Below, in pieces: positions 34,321 through 44,157 of a stretch of DNA of 45,495 nt. Position 1 is the stretch's first letter. Each line of letters begins with the position of its first letter. The stretch spans positions 1 through 45,495 of the forward strand of contig VDMD01000164.1 of assembly GCA_007026445.1 (NCBI GenBank), read 5' to 3'. A program made the position numbers and the translations under genes. Below the pieces are notes generated by a model. The model did no database searches. It was given only the letters and a program-made list of their open reading frames with translations, and was not told where the DNA came from. This stretch comes from Schizophyllum amplum. Lineage: Eukaryota > Basidiomycota > Agaricomycetes > Agaricales > Schizophyllaceae.

Positions 34321-35329
34321 ATGTTTGTCCGTTTTACGCGCCCGCTCACCGTCGCGGCGCCGAGGATAGCGCGATGCTTGTCGACGGGCAGCGCAGTGAG
34401 CGGGGGATCTGTGAACCCAGCGGAGATTGCGTTCTTCTCAAAGCTGTCGTCGCAGTGGTGGGATGAGACGGGCGAGTTTGGCTTTCTGCACCGGATGAAC
34501 CCAGTGCGCGTGCAGTTCATTCGCGACAAGTTGCACGAGATCGCGCTCGACGGCAAGACTGAAGACTTCCGCGCGCCGTCGAAGGGGGGCGACGGCCCAG
34601 TCAACGCTCTGCGCGGCTTGAATGTCCTTGACATTGGCTGTGGCGGCGGGCTGCTGTCCGAGGTGCGTGCTCCTGCCAATCCTTACACGCTCGCAGACTG
34701 AATACCGCACAGAGTCTTGCCCGATTAGACGCCAAAACCCTCGCAGTAGATGCGTCGCACTCCAATATCGCCATCGCCTCGCTGCACGCCTCCACAGACC
34801 CCGGCCTCGCACACAACCTCGAATACAGGCACTGCGCCGCCGAAGCCCTCGTCGAAGAGAGCAAACAGTTCGACGTCGTATGCTCGATGGAAGTCATCGA
34901 GCACGTCGACCACCCCGCCGCCTTCCTCGACACCTGCAGCCGCCTGGTCAAGCCGAATGGCCACCTCTTCCTGTCCACCATCGCCCGCACACCACTAGCG
35001 TACTTTCCTTACCATCTTCATGGCGGAGAAGGTGCTGGGCAAGGTCTCGCAGGGAACGCATACATACTCCAAGTACATCAATCCCAGCGAACTGGTTGAG
35101 CACTTCCAGACAGTGAGTCGTATCGTGATTTGACTGTCGGCCCGATTGCTAACGATGGCTGTAGAGGGGCTGGATCACCAGCGATGTACCGACTCGCACG
35201 CAGGCCGAGGTGCGGGGAATGGTGTACAATCCGCTGAGCGCGAAGTGGTCGTTGGCGCCGCGGGATGCTTGGGCAGCAGACCACTGCAACTACGTTTTCT
35301 GGGTGCGCAAGCCTGCAGAGAAACCTTGA
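34321..35329 (+). CDS. COQ3: Ubiquinone biosynthesis O-methyltransferase, mitochondrial (one frame break)
   Basis: SAM-dependent methyltransferase that performs both O-methylations of coenzyme Q in the mitochondrial matrix. Three exons give about 300 aa. The N-terminus MFVRFTRPLTVAAPRIARCL is basic and amphipathic, as expected for a mitochondrial targeting peptide. Then come SQWWDETGEFGFLHRMNPVR, the SAM motif NVLDIGCGGGLLSE, VVCSMEVIEHVDHPAAFLD, and TYSKYINPSELVEHF; the end is GMVYNPLSAKWSLAP to FWVRKPAEKP. Exon 2 has one extra T in TTT at 35004-35006: the coding frame LSTIARTPLAYF continues as LTIFMAEKVLGKV only if one T is removed. The upstream in-frame ATGs at 34243 and 34285 are alternative starts. 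Confidence 0.92.
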
Positions 35330-35428
35330 ATGTACAGTTCGATCCAGTGAAATACCACGTCTGGCTGCATTTGCCCTCACGACACTCGTACTCATCGCAG
35401 CGGACGATCCGTAAGTAGTGCGACTAAG

Positions 35429-37219
35429 TTAAGCTATAAAGCATAGCTGGTGAACTTCCTCCATTACACAACACAGTACACACGGAGGACCGCAGTACAC
35501 ACGAATACCTTCACCTAACCCTCCGGCACCCCCGCCGCCCCCGTACCCGCACCCGCCATCCCACCCATACCTCCACCCGCTGCCCTCCCCCTCCTCCCCC
35601 ACCCGCCCCTTCCGCTTCTTCTCCTTCCGCTTCTGCCGCTTCTCAAACGTATCCATCGCCTCGTCCATCGCCAACAGATCCTTGATCGACGGCACGGCGG
35701 AGGAGGCGAGCGGCGCGAGGCGGGCGGGCGGGGTCGCGTCGTCGCCGTCTTCTGCGTCTTCGGGGGCTGCGCGATTGTGTGCGTTATCCTCGCCGTCCTG
35801 GCCGGGTGACCAGGCCGGAAGGTGGACCAGCGCCGGAAGAGGCTTTGCCTTTGCCCTTATTCACCGCTTCTTATTGCGCCAAAGCAGGCGGTGTGGCTGA
35901 GCGGGGCGGCTCGGGCTCGTCGTCGGTGAACCAGCGGCCGCGGGGCAGAGAGGGCTCGGAGGGTCCTTGGTCCGTGGGCTTGTTGTCGGTGGGTCCGCCT
36001 GTCGCGCTTCCCGTGGGTTCGACGTCTTGCATTTCGCCAGGCTCGACACCTTCCATCTCGCCAGGCTCGTTGCCTATACGTGGCTCGATGCCTGTACGAG
36101 GCTCGATGCCTATGCGTGGCTCGATGCCTTGCATTCACCTGGCTCGGCGCCGTCCTCATCCTCGTCTTCATCATCCGGGATCCCCTCATAGTCGCCCGCG
36201 TCGGCGAAGATATCGAAGTCTTCCGGTATGGTCGGCGGTGTTGGTTCGCGTGGTTTTGGTGGGACCGCGTCGCTCTCTGGCAGGGTGCTGCGTTGCTCCC
36301 TACCGGTGGCGATCCGGACGTACCAATGGATGGCTTACCGCGCGCCGGACGCAGACGGTGCACCAGCAGCAGACTGCGCGTCCTCGACCTTGCGCTTCTT
36401 CTTCTTCCTCTCCCCATCCCCCTCCGTCCTGGCTTTCTTCTTCTTCGTCTTTTCCCCTACCGGCTTAAACCCAATGGACTTGAACTTGCTCCTGTCGATG
36501 GTTTTGTCTTCTTTGGGAGGGGGAGGGGCTGCGGCGGTATCCCTGCTGGTAACACCAGCAGCTGCCTTACCAGCCTTACGCTTCTCCTTCATTTGCTGAA
36601 TGATATCGGCGCGCGAGCGCTTCTCCGCGGGGGCGGCTGGCGCCTCTGGAGGTGGAGAGACGTCTTCGCCGCGGTAGGCAGCCTCGAGCATGTCGTCGTC
36701 GTCAGTGTTGCGTGTCTCCTTTGCGCGGTTGGCCTCTAGCAATGATAGATCGAGGCCCTTGACGAGGATGGTGTGATCGCTGTCGCCGCCGAGGTAGCGG
36801 CGCTGCTGTTCGACCTGGACATATGGTTTAGACATAATAGAGCGTGGGGAGTGGGATCACGCACAAGCTCCTTATCCTCGTTCGCTGTGCGTTTCTCAAA
36901 GTCCTGTAGCAGGGCCTCGGCCTGCGCGTAGTCGCTCGCCTTGCCATGGCGCCGCTCCTCGGCGCGGTCGCGGTATTTCTGCTCTGTCTCCTTCTTGACC
37001 TTGCGCGGCTTGAACGCAGGCTTCGAGGCATCTACGGTCTTGCTTCGCGTGCTGTCAGTACGTGGGGAACAGTGGGGGAAGTGTGCGCACGGCTTAGACT
37101 TGTCCTTGCCATTGTACTTGGCTTTTGGAGCAGCGGGTGCGCTCAGCAGTTGTCTGAATGATTCCTACGCCCCATGAGTACGCCTCCGCCTATGTTGTGG
37201 GTCCACATACCTGATCCAT
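35429..37219 (-). CDS. RED/IK spliceosomal protein (frame breaks in C-terminal part)
   Basis: RED (IK) is a component of activated B-complex spliceosomes. The first exon is only 9 nt (37211-37219, Met-Asp-Gln), followed by ESFRQLLSAPAAPKAKYNGK, PAFKPRKVKKETEQKYRDRA, EERRHGKASDYAQAEALL and QRRYLGGDSDHTILVKGLDL, which are the RED N-terminal signature. Lys-rich sequence (RKKKKRKVED) and FDIFADAGDYEGIP follow, matching the conserved DIFxDAGxY motif. Then an acidic stretch and IEPR/GEMxxVEP repeats, RGRWFTDDEPEPPRS. An A is missing at 36134-36135 (GAATG for GAAATG), breaking the frame. A TAA at 35871-35873 may be the true end, but DNAHNRAAPEDAEDGDD and VPSIKDLLAMDEAMDTFEKR beyond it look like the usual RED tail, perhaps reached by an intron at about 35798-35864. 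The 3' end is uncertain. Confidence 0.82.
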
Positions 37220-37409
37220 GAGTGGACGCAGGAAGCAAGCGATGCGCGCGGTCAAAGCGGCACGCGCGCACTTCCCTTTGCGGCTGGGTCCGAGGCCCGA
37301 GGAGAAGACGTCGACGGAATCATCGTCATCGCCTCCATCACGTCTGCCACCCCCAGTTCGCTCCTTGACTCTGACTCTCATCTTTCACCGGCCTGGCTGC
37401 CGCTTTGCA
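37220..37409. promoter_or_regulatory. Bidirectional promoter, RED and sterol acyltransferase
   Basis: 190 bases separate the RED start (37219, minus) from the acyltransferase ATG at 37410. A plus-strand in-frame ATG at 37218 exists, but using it would overlap RED exon 1 and add a Ser/Arg-rich leader, so I prefer 37410. Confidence 0.55.
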
Positions 37410-39698
37410 ATGCCCGTAGACACACCGCCAAGTGCGACGCGCACATCCAGCGGCGGACTCGAGACCGCCACATCCTCAGGCACCCTCTACGTCTCCAAGC
37501 CCTTCCGCTCGAGCTCCTCCAAGAAGCTGCGCGCTCTTATCGCCTTCACCCCGCGAAAATCCGCGTTCGACACCACGAACGAGCTGAGTGGTGCCAATGA
37601 ATTCCGCGTGCGTCCCCCAAGTCCCTCCGACTCTCGCATACCCTGACCGCCGCGCATCTGCAGGGCTTCTTCACGCTCTTCTGGATGTCCATGTTCCTCT
37701 TCACCGTGAGGACGTACATTACCAGTATCGAGACGCAGGGCGCTCCCTTGAACTTTGCCTTCGCTACGATGTTCTCGCAGGACGCCGTGACGCTCTTCTT
37801 CAGCGATGTAGCGCTCGTCGCCAGCTCCGTCCTCTGCGTCCCCTTCTGCAAGGCGATCGCGACCAATACGATAGAATATTACTGGACTGGCGTCATCCTT
37901 CAACACATCTTCCAGATGTCTATACTTTCCATCACCGTCTCCTGGACATACCACAGGTGCGTCCGTTCCCCTCCATCGCATTCCCCTGTTCACCATCGTC
38001 AAACCAGGCAGTGGCCATGGGTCCAATCAGGCTTCCTCACCCTACATTCGCTAGTGCGCACACTCTGCCCTCCCCACATCTCTCATCCTGACGTCAATGC
38101 CATCTAGGTCATGATCATGAAGATGCACTCGTACATAAACGTCAACGGGTCCTTACAATACATCACCGACCAGTCCCAGGAAGTCCTTGACCAACTCCGC
38201 AAAGCGACAGAAACCGTAGGCGGTGGATGGGACAACGCCATCGCCGTTGCCAAAGAGGCCCGCGCGGAACTAGACGCCGCCGCGGGCATGACGAGCGACG
38301 CCGAGACCTCGACGCCGTTAGCAGGGACCCCGCCCATCGCCACCGGCACTAGCGCGTCCTACGTTGACGCGGACACGGCAACCGCGCTGCGTAGGCGCCT
38401 CGCCGCCGTAGCACCCGACGTCGCCGACGGCATGCACGCCGCGGAGAAGCAACAGGCCGCGGACGACACGGACGCTAAGGAGTCCAAGATGCAGAAGCGC
38501 CACCTCGACCGGCCCGTGAACGCCATTGACCCGCATCCGTTGGTGGATCACCCGAACGAGGATATCGCGCAGATGGCGAAGGACTACACGGAAATGCAGG
38601 GCGAGCTGACGAGCACGGGGCCCGAGCAAATAACGTGGCCGAACAATATCACCTACAAGAACTTTGGGCTGTACTTGTTGATCCCGTCGCTAGTGTATGA
38701 GCTGGAGTACCCGAGGACGGATCGGTGCGTTGCCTTCCGTTTTGCTGTGTGTACTGCAGAGGACTGACTTGCTTGGGGCACATCATAGGATCAGGCCGAT
38801 ATACGTGTTCGAGAAGGTCACGGCGTTCTTTGGGTCGTTTGCGCTGCTGTACACGATCACGGAGACTTTCATATTGCCACATATTCCGACGGCGGATAAA
38901 TCCTTCTTCATGAGCCTGCTGGATCTCGCCCTGCCGTTCATGTTCTGCTATCTGATGATCTTCTACATCATCTTCGGTGAGCTACCATGTTCGCTTTATT
39001 TCTCCTCGTATCCTTATTGCTTTGTAGAATGCATCTGTAACGCCTTCGCGGAAGTTTCCTAGTACGTCTATTCTTCCCTCGCCTTCCACCTTCCACTCCA
39101 CCGCCCCCACTGTCTCCCCTCCACCCCTCACCAACTCACCTCCACTCCAGCTTCGCCGACCGCCAATTCTACGAAGACTGGTGGAACTCGACCTCCTGGG
39201 ACGAGTTCTCGCGCAAGTGGAACCGGCCCGTGCACTCCTTCCTCCTCCGGCACGTGTACGCGTCGACGATCGCGAGCTACAAACTGTCGCGGACGCAGGC
39301 GATGTTCGCGACGTTCTTCTTGAGCGCGTGCGCGCATGAGCTGGTGATGATTGTGGTGACGCATAAGATTAGGTGAGTGGAGGGTTATTTCGTTGTCGCA
39401 CTGCTTCGAGGCTTTGCTTCGTCGCTCGAGACACTGCTTCATCGATCACGCTTCGCCATGATAGCCTCTATCGCCACATTCTCTCATCGTCCCCTCCCCC
39501 CATTCTCCTCGCATTTTCGCTTGCTGACCCGCCCACCCTAGAATGTACCTCTTCGCCCTGCAACTCATCCAGATCCCCCTCATCGCCATCGGCCGACATC
39601 CAGTCATCAAGCGCAACAAGCTGCTGGGGAACATCAACTTTTGGCTGGGCTTGTACGCCGGCTTCCCATTGTTGTGTGTGGCGTATTGTGCGTATTGA
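37410..39698 (+). CDS. ARE2: Sterol O-acyltransferase, ARE1/ARE2-type MBOAT
   Basis: ER multi-pass enzyme that esterifies ergosterol with acyl-CoA for lipid-droplet storage. About eight exons give roughly 560 aa. After a Ser/Thr-rich cytosolic N-terminus (MPVDTPPSATRTSS), membrane segments begin at FFTLFWMSMFLFTVRTYI. SYINVNGSLQYI precedes a long hydrophilic insertion, then NITYKNFGLYLLIPSLVYEL and YPRTDRIRPIYVFEK. The signature FYEDWWNSTSWDEFSRKWNR and the active-site His in SACAHELVMIVV are both present, and the protein ends LLCVAYCAY. I saw no frame break. The symbol follows yeast; ARE1 and ARE2 cannot be separated here. With ERG4 nearby, two ergosterol-handling genes lie within 8 kb. Confidence 0.93.
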
Positions 39699-40395
39699 GG
39701 GCAGTGTGGGGGGGTTGAGCACGAGTGGGCGATTTGGGGTATGCAGCACATAGCAGCTATAACTAAACATATTGATATCTAGTATATCAGATATCTCCCT
39801 CATGAGATACTACTATGAGTACAGTAAAGCACGACAGTGGCGGGCGTTGTCGTAGGGCGTTCGCGACGACAACGCCCCGCCGATGCTGGCGGCGGCGCGT
39901 CGGGGCGCGTCGCGCGCGCCGTCTTCGGACTTTGCCGATCAAACCAAACCGCAAACCGGAGGCGCAAGTTTTAACTCTGAACGCCCCTAGTGTAGATAAA
40001 GGCGCCGGAGAAGTAGGACTAAGACGAGAACAAAGAAGAAAGAACAATGGAAGCAATGTTGTATATGTCACGTGTGCGTTGACGTAGATACGCACAAATA
40101 CTGCAAAACAAACCCCCTTGGTCAGGCGCGATTCCTTCCGAGTTGTCGGCCCAGAGTGAATAGTTTGTCTGGTACAGACCCGGTACGGTGCCACACTTGA
40201 GTGTATAGACTTCGGATTGGCGTGGTTTTCTGCCGAATCGGTCTTCATGACGCCCGAATCGGCCTTCACCTGTTGACTGGTGTGGGTCTTGGCCGTTGAC
40301 CCGGCCACCCCGCCAGTATAAAGGGCAGCGATGCAGATCTCATTTGCATCGTGTCATCGAATGCCGACTTGTCCTACCTGAGGACCAGTTTTATC
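39699..40395. promoter_or_regulatory. Upstream region of the SDR gene
   Basis: No gene is visible in 39699-40395. 39840-39960 is very GC-rich. Two CCG-N3-CGG direct repeats (40232-40247, 40253-40268) and a TATA box (TATAAAG at 40317-40323) precede the SDR start at 40396. Confidence 0.6.
40232..40268 (+). promoter_or_regulatory. Two CCG-N3-CGG sites, candidate Zn2Cys6 operators
   Basis: GCCGAATCGGTCTTCA (40232-40247) and CCCGAATCGGCCTTCA (40253-40268) repeat with a 21-base period, about two helical turns. Each has CCG-AAT-CGG, an arrangement bound by Gal4-type binuclear zinc-cluster regulators. They lie about 50-85 bases upstream of the TATA box. Confidence 0.5.
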
Positions 40396-41541
40396 ATGTC
40401 GACTACACAGCTCGTCTGGGTCATCACCGGTACATCGTGAGTGCTACCCTCCCAAAACGCGCTATTCCCTTGAATTCGCTGACGAATTGACTAGCACTGG
40501 GCTCGGCCGCGAATTGGCGGAAGCGGCGCTTGCGCGCGGTGACAAAGTCATCGCTACGGCGCGAGCACGATCCATCGCCAAGCTCGATGACCTAAAGGCC
40601 AAAGGCGCAGACACCATCCAGCTCGACGTGACTGCGTCGCTCGAGACGCTCAAGGAGGCAGCTGAGAAGGCCGTAGCCATTCACGGTCACGTCGATGTCG
40701 TCGTCAACAACGCAGGCTACATCCTCGATTGAAGAGAATACGTAAGCAATTCATTGCAGGATTCAATCGTAATCGTGACCGACTCTACGCAGTCCGCAGG
40801 AAACCTTCGAGCAGTACAAGTACGTGAGCGGTCACCGACATCGCAGGGCGCCGCAATGTACTGACAGATTTTGCACAGCACGAACGTATTTGGCGCTCTC
40901 AATGTGACGCGCGCCTTTCTGCCTTACATGCGCGACCGCAAGTCGGGTACAGTCGTATTTCTGGGCTCCCTCGGCGGGTGGAGCGGCGGCCCTATGGTCG
41001 GTCTCTACTGCAGTACCAAATGGGTCATCAGAGGTACGCTATCTGCTCTCAGCATTGAGGTCGAGTCTGACCCGCCCTAACGCTCGACAGGCATCAACGA
41101 GTCCCTCCACGCGGAGATCTCGCCCCTAGGCCTGCGCAGCGTCTGCTTCGACTTTGGCTACTTCCGCACGTCCTTTTTGACCCCCGAGCACCGCACGCCG
41201 TACGATCCGCGCATCGAGGACTACCGCGAAATGACAACTGGGGCAAACCAGATGCTTCTAGGTGCGCAGCGTCCTGAATAATGCGCATCCTGAATTTCCT
41301 GGTGATCGTCTGACGCGCCCACGCAGCCTACAACGAAAAGCAGCCCGGCGACCCGAAGAAGGGCGTGCGGGTCATGGTCGACGTTGTGCGCGGCGAGGGC
41401 ATCGCGAGCGGTCGGGCGTGGGAGATCAACATCCAGCTCGGCACTGATTGTTTCAACGTTGCAAAGGACCACTGCGAGCAAGCGCTTGAGCGTCTCGCCG
41501 AATGGGAGGATGTGACGAAGAGCACGGATATCAAGGACTAA
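40396..41541 (+). pseudogene. Short-chain dehydrogenase/reductase with one frame break
   Basis: Classical SDR, NAD(P)-dependent oxidoreductase of about 285 aa; substrate unknown. Motifs: VITGTSTGLGRELA (dinucleotide-binding TGxxxGxG), VVVNNAGYIL (NNAG), FLGSLGGW (catalytic Ser), and YCSTK (Tyr and Lys of the active site). The following RSVCFDFGYFRTSFLTPEHR and the C-terminal part are typical of the long-tailed fungal SDRs annotated as NAD(P)-binding oxidoreductases. Exons join well elsewhere. After NNAGYIL (about 40730) the sequence is CTCGATTGAAGAG, so the expected IEENTPQETFEQY continues only in another frame; about eight bases (or two) seem to be missing. This is not a homopolymer, so it could be a real lesion. 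Confidence 0.78.
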
Positions 41542-41727
41542 TCCAGTTTGTCGAGTAAAGACCAAGCCTGGTGATGAAGCGCCTCAAAGGGGTGCACTTT
41601 GTATATAGAATTCGGCAATATACGTGTCTAAACACGAATTCTGAGGTGTGAGATATACGAGCAATTCACAGATGTCCAAAACAACAATATAAGCGAATTG
41701 AATCCGTCGAGCCCGCAATAAAACCTT

Positions 41728-43153
41728 TCAATCCTCCTCTACAGTGGCCAAACGCTCCAAGAACGCATCGATCTTCTCCCAGTAACCCCTCTGCATAAAG
41801 GTATTGTCTGCAGCCCTAATCAGCGCCTCTCACTTGTAAGTTGAACCTCCCACTCACTGTGGCTCCCGTATGCAAAGCCGTGAAACTCGTCCTTCGTCGG
41901 CTCATAGCCCTCCGTCGCCTCAGTCTCCCCTGGGTCCAAGCCGCGCCTCTCTGCAATCTTCCACAAACCCTGCATGTGTTGTGGGCGCACGACCATATCC
42001 CTGAGCCCCGCCATCATGCAGATAGGCACCTGGCGCGAAACGTAGCCCATGCGATTTGCGGCGTTCCAGCGCTGGGTGACGGCCCAGGATATCCACCCGA
42101 TGTACGGCCAGCCCCGGACGACGGCGGGCAAGGAAAGGAAGGTGTTCTCGATGATGAGGGCGGTTATCTGGGTTACGTAGGATGTGAGATTTTTGGGAGG
42201 CGGACAGGCGCGAACGGACGCACGCCGTGTTGGACTCGGCTGACGAGGTCGACGGCAACTGCGCCTCCGAGGGACAGGCCGTACACAATCTGGGCCCATG
42301 GTCAGTGTGGCAGACAACAAAAGTTTGTGGCGTACGATGCGCGTCTTCGCCAGCTCCGGGTCATTTTCGACAAAGGTGAAGGCGGCTTGCGCATCGATCC
42401 GCAGACCTATACGAAAGGCTAAGTACGAATGCAATCTCACTGATGAGAAAGTGAGGCATTGAGCGCACCACCCTCGGTTGGAGATCCCGTTGACCGGGCG
42501 TACCTGCAAGTCGTATAACTTCAACATTCCTATACAGCTGAAAGAGAGGATATTCGGACTCACCCTCTATACGAGAGGACCAGTACATTGCACTGACGTT
42601 CCGCAAATTGCTTTGCAATCTCCGTCATAGCAGACAGATCCATCGCATTACCGTGGAACCTGCAAACTATAGCATGCACCCGGGATGGAGGCAAAAGCAC
42701 ACGCACATGATCACGGTGAAGCGGCGGGCGGGAGACTGCACGATATTGGATCAGCGGTCATTCAGGAAGCGCACTTGTTCAAGTTGTGCGCGCTCAAGCG
42801 CTCACCTCGTGCAGCGGCTTGCGGAAAAGATACGCCTGGAGGCTGACGTTGTCAGGTGTAGCTATCCGGATGTCTTCCACAGGGTCGTAGAATCCGAGCA
42901 GTCTTGGAGGATAGACGTCTACCTCAGGTCAGCCTACACATTTCGGAAGGGACAGGGACACCCACTTGTTTTGTTCTCTACGAAGGCGAACGGGTACACC
43001 GGCAGGCATTGACCGTGCCGCAGGAGCTAGTCGTACATCAGATGGGACGCCAGACAAGCGACCGACATTAGTGAACAATTGGCGACTCACAATCGCTAGC
43101 AACCTCGTCAGCGTCGGAGCGCGAGGTCGAGCAAACATATCAAAATCAGACAT
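41728..43153 (-). CDS. Alpha/beta hydrolase, ABHD13/Bem46-like (copy 2)
   Basis: Paralogue of the gene at 11938. Exon 1 (43091-43153) reads MSDFDMFARPRAPTLTRLLA; exon 2 gives LLRHGQCLPVYPFAFVENK, matching copy 1 LIRHGQYLLVYPYAYTEG. Then YDPVEDIRIATPDNVSLQAY, FHGNAMDLSAMTEIAKQFAE, RGYARSTGSPTEGLRIDAQ, the nucleophile VYGLSLGGAVAV, IIENTFLSLPAVV, the acid loop GLRDMVVRP, and FAYGSHNNTF with the catalytic His as in the family's G-x-HN-x-T motif, ending FLERLATVEED. The frame is intact. Relative to copy 1 there is an extra intron between KTRI and IVYGLS, and the Lys/Glu-rich insertion is much shorter. Convergent with the SDR gene. Confidence 0.87.
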
Positions 43154-43720
43154 GGAAAGAGTTTGTTATAGCGTTGGTGGGGAACCGGGAGTCGATGGTG
43201 CATATTCTGAGGCTGCTGGCCTTTTTATACCAGCGCGGGCGGCATTGCATAGCATTCTCGGGTCGAAGACTGTGGGGTAGCCTGAGCTTAAGAGGTGGAC
43301 GGGCTATACCGGTACGTTCATTGAATCATTACTATGACTCTATGACTCGAGCACTGGGCGCCTACCGCGGCTGAGACAACAGCTTTGAAGGCACCAGCCT
43401 CACTATGAGGTGCTAGACGAAGCTTCATATACGTTGGTCGTGAGATACGTACGGTGAGTAGTAGAAGGTGTAGAGTGTTCGTCCAGCGCGGCCCCCCCGC
43501 ACACCGCTGAAGATGCTTGCTAGTACTGCCTTGAGGGTTATAGAACGGCGTAGCTGAGGGCTGTAGAGAGAAGTTTATCCGTTCATGGTGCCAGAGATGA
43601 TGAAGTTCAGATCCAGAAGGAACTTGTGGGCACGCCGGCACGGCCCGGTCGGACAACCCGATCGGGCCGCCTGGTCTGTGCGTTGCCCGCGCCCTATATA
43701 AGCGCGCCGCGGACATCCCG
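43154..43720. promoter_or_regulatory. Upstream regions of hydrolase copy 2 and U2 snRNA
   Basis: No gene is visible in this 567-base stretch. The U2 promoter lies at its right end, with TATATAAG at 43695-43702. Confidence 0.5.
43695..43702 (+). promoter_or_regulatory. TATA box of the U2 snRNA gene
   Basis: TATATAAG lies 26 bases before the predicted U2 start at 43721, the spacing expected for a Pol II TATA box. Confidence 0.65.
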
Positions 43721-43908
43721 ATTCCTTACCACTCTGGCCTTTTGGCTTAGATCAAGTGTAGTATCTGTTCTTAAAGTTTAACCACTTTTACCGAAGCACT
43801 GCTTCGTGTTATGGTTATCCAATTTTTGTCGCCCCTGCTCCCTGGGCTCTGCTTGCAACCCGGGGGCGCGATGACCTTGCCATTGCAGTACCGGCTTGTG
43901 TCGTCGGG
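43721..43908 (+). ncRNA. U2 spliceosomal snRNA
   Basis: The 5' region contains CCTTTTGGCTTAGATCAAG then TGTAGTATCTGTTCTT, the nearly invariant U2 5' sequence; GTAGTA at 43758-43763 is the branch-point recognition element. Stem IIa (TAAAGT with ACTTTTA) and stem IIb (CGAAGC-ACT-GCTTCG) follow. The Sm site AATTTTTG is at 43821-43828. Stem-loop III (GCCCCTGC ... CCCGGGGGC) and stem-loop IV with the loop ATTGCAGTACC, bound by U2A'/U2B'', come last. Length about 188 nt, as in animals. The 5' end is placed 26 nt after a TATA box and the 3' end after stem IV; both may be off by several bases. It base-pairs with intron branch points, including those of the genes here. Confidence 0.93.
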
Positions 43909-44118
43909 GGAATCACCCTCTCTCTTTGGGCTCCGTATCATCCCGCGTCTGTTGACGTTGCGGAGGTCGGGCGCAAATGGATTGGCAGTCCATATGCAGC
44001 AGCTTTTGATAATTACGTCTTTGACTGCATGGACATGGAAGTTTGGTATGAGTCACATCAATCTTCCGAGCAACAGACGAAGAGCCAGAGCCAGGGGGCA
44101 CACGCGGGTGCAAGTCGA

Positions 44119-44157
44119 CATATGAACCCCTCCGGTTGGGTGCAATTCAAATTAGGC
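44119..44157 (+). repeat. Inverted repeat D, left arm
   Basis: A 39-base core starting CATATGAACCCCTCCGG and ending CAAATTAGGC is identical to the reverse complement of 45187-45225. Similarity continues outward with gaps (CCAGGGGGCACAC on the left against CCAGGGGCACACATG on the right). Confidence 0.9.

Noticed and set aside
33543..35006. Programmed ribosomal frameshifting in ERG4 or COQ3
   Set aside because: No slippery heptamer with downstream structure was seen, breaks go in both directions, and several occur in one gene; sequence error fits better.
41790..41835. Loss of the catalytic His in hydrolase copy 2
   Set aside because: Aligning to THEQPGYW of copy 1 suggests His to Phe, but the family His lies in the G-x-HN-x-T motif, which copy 2 keeps as GSHNNTF.
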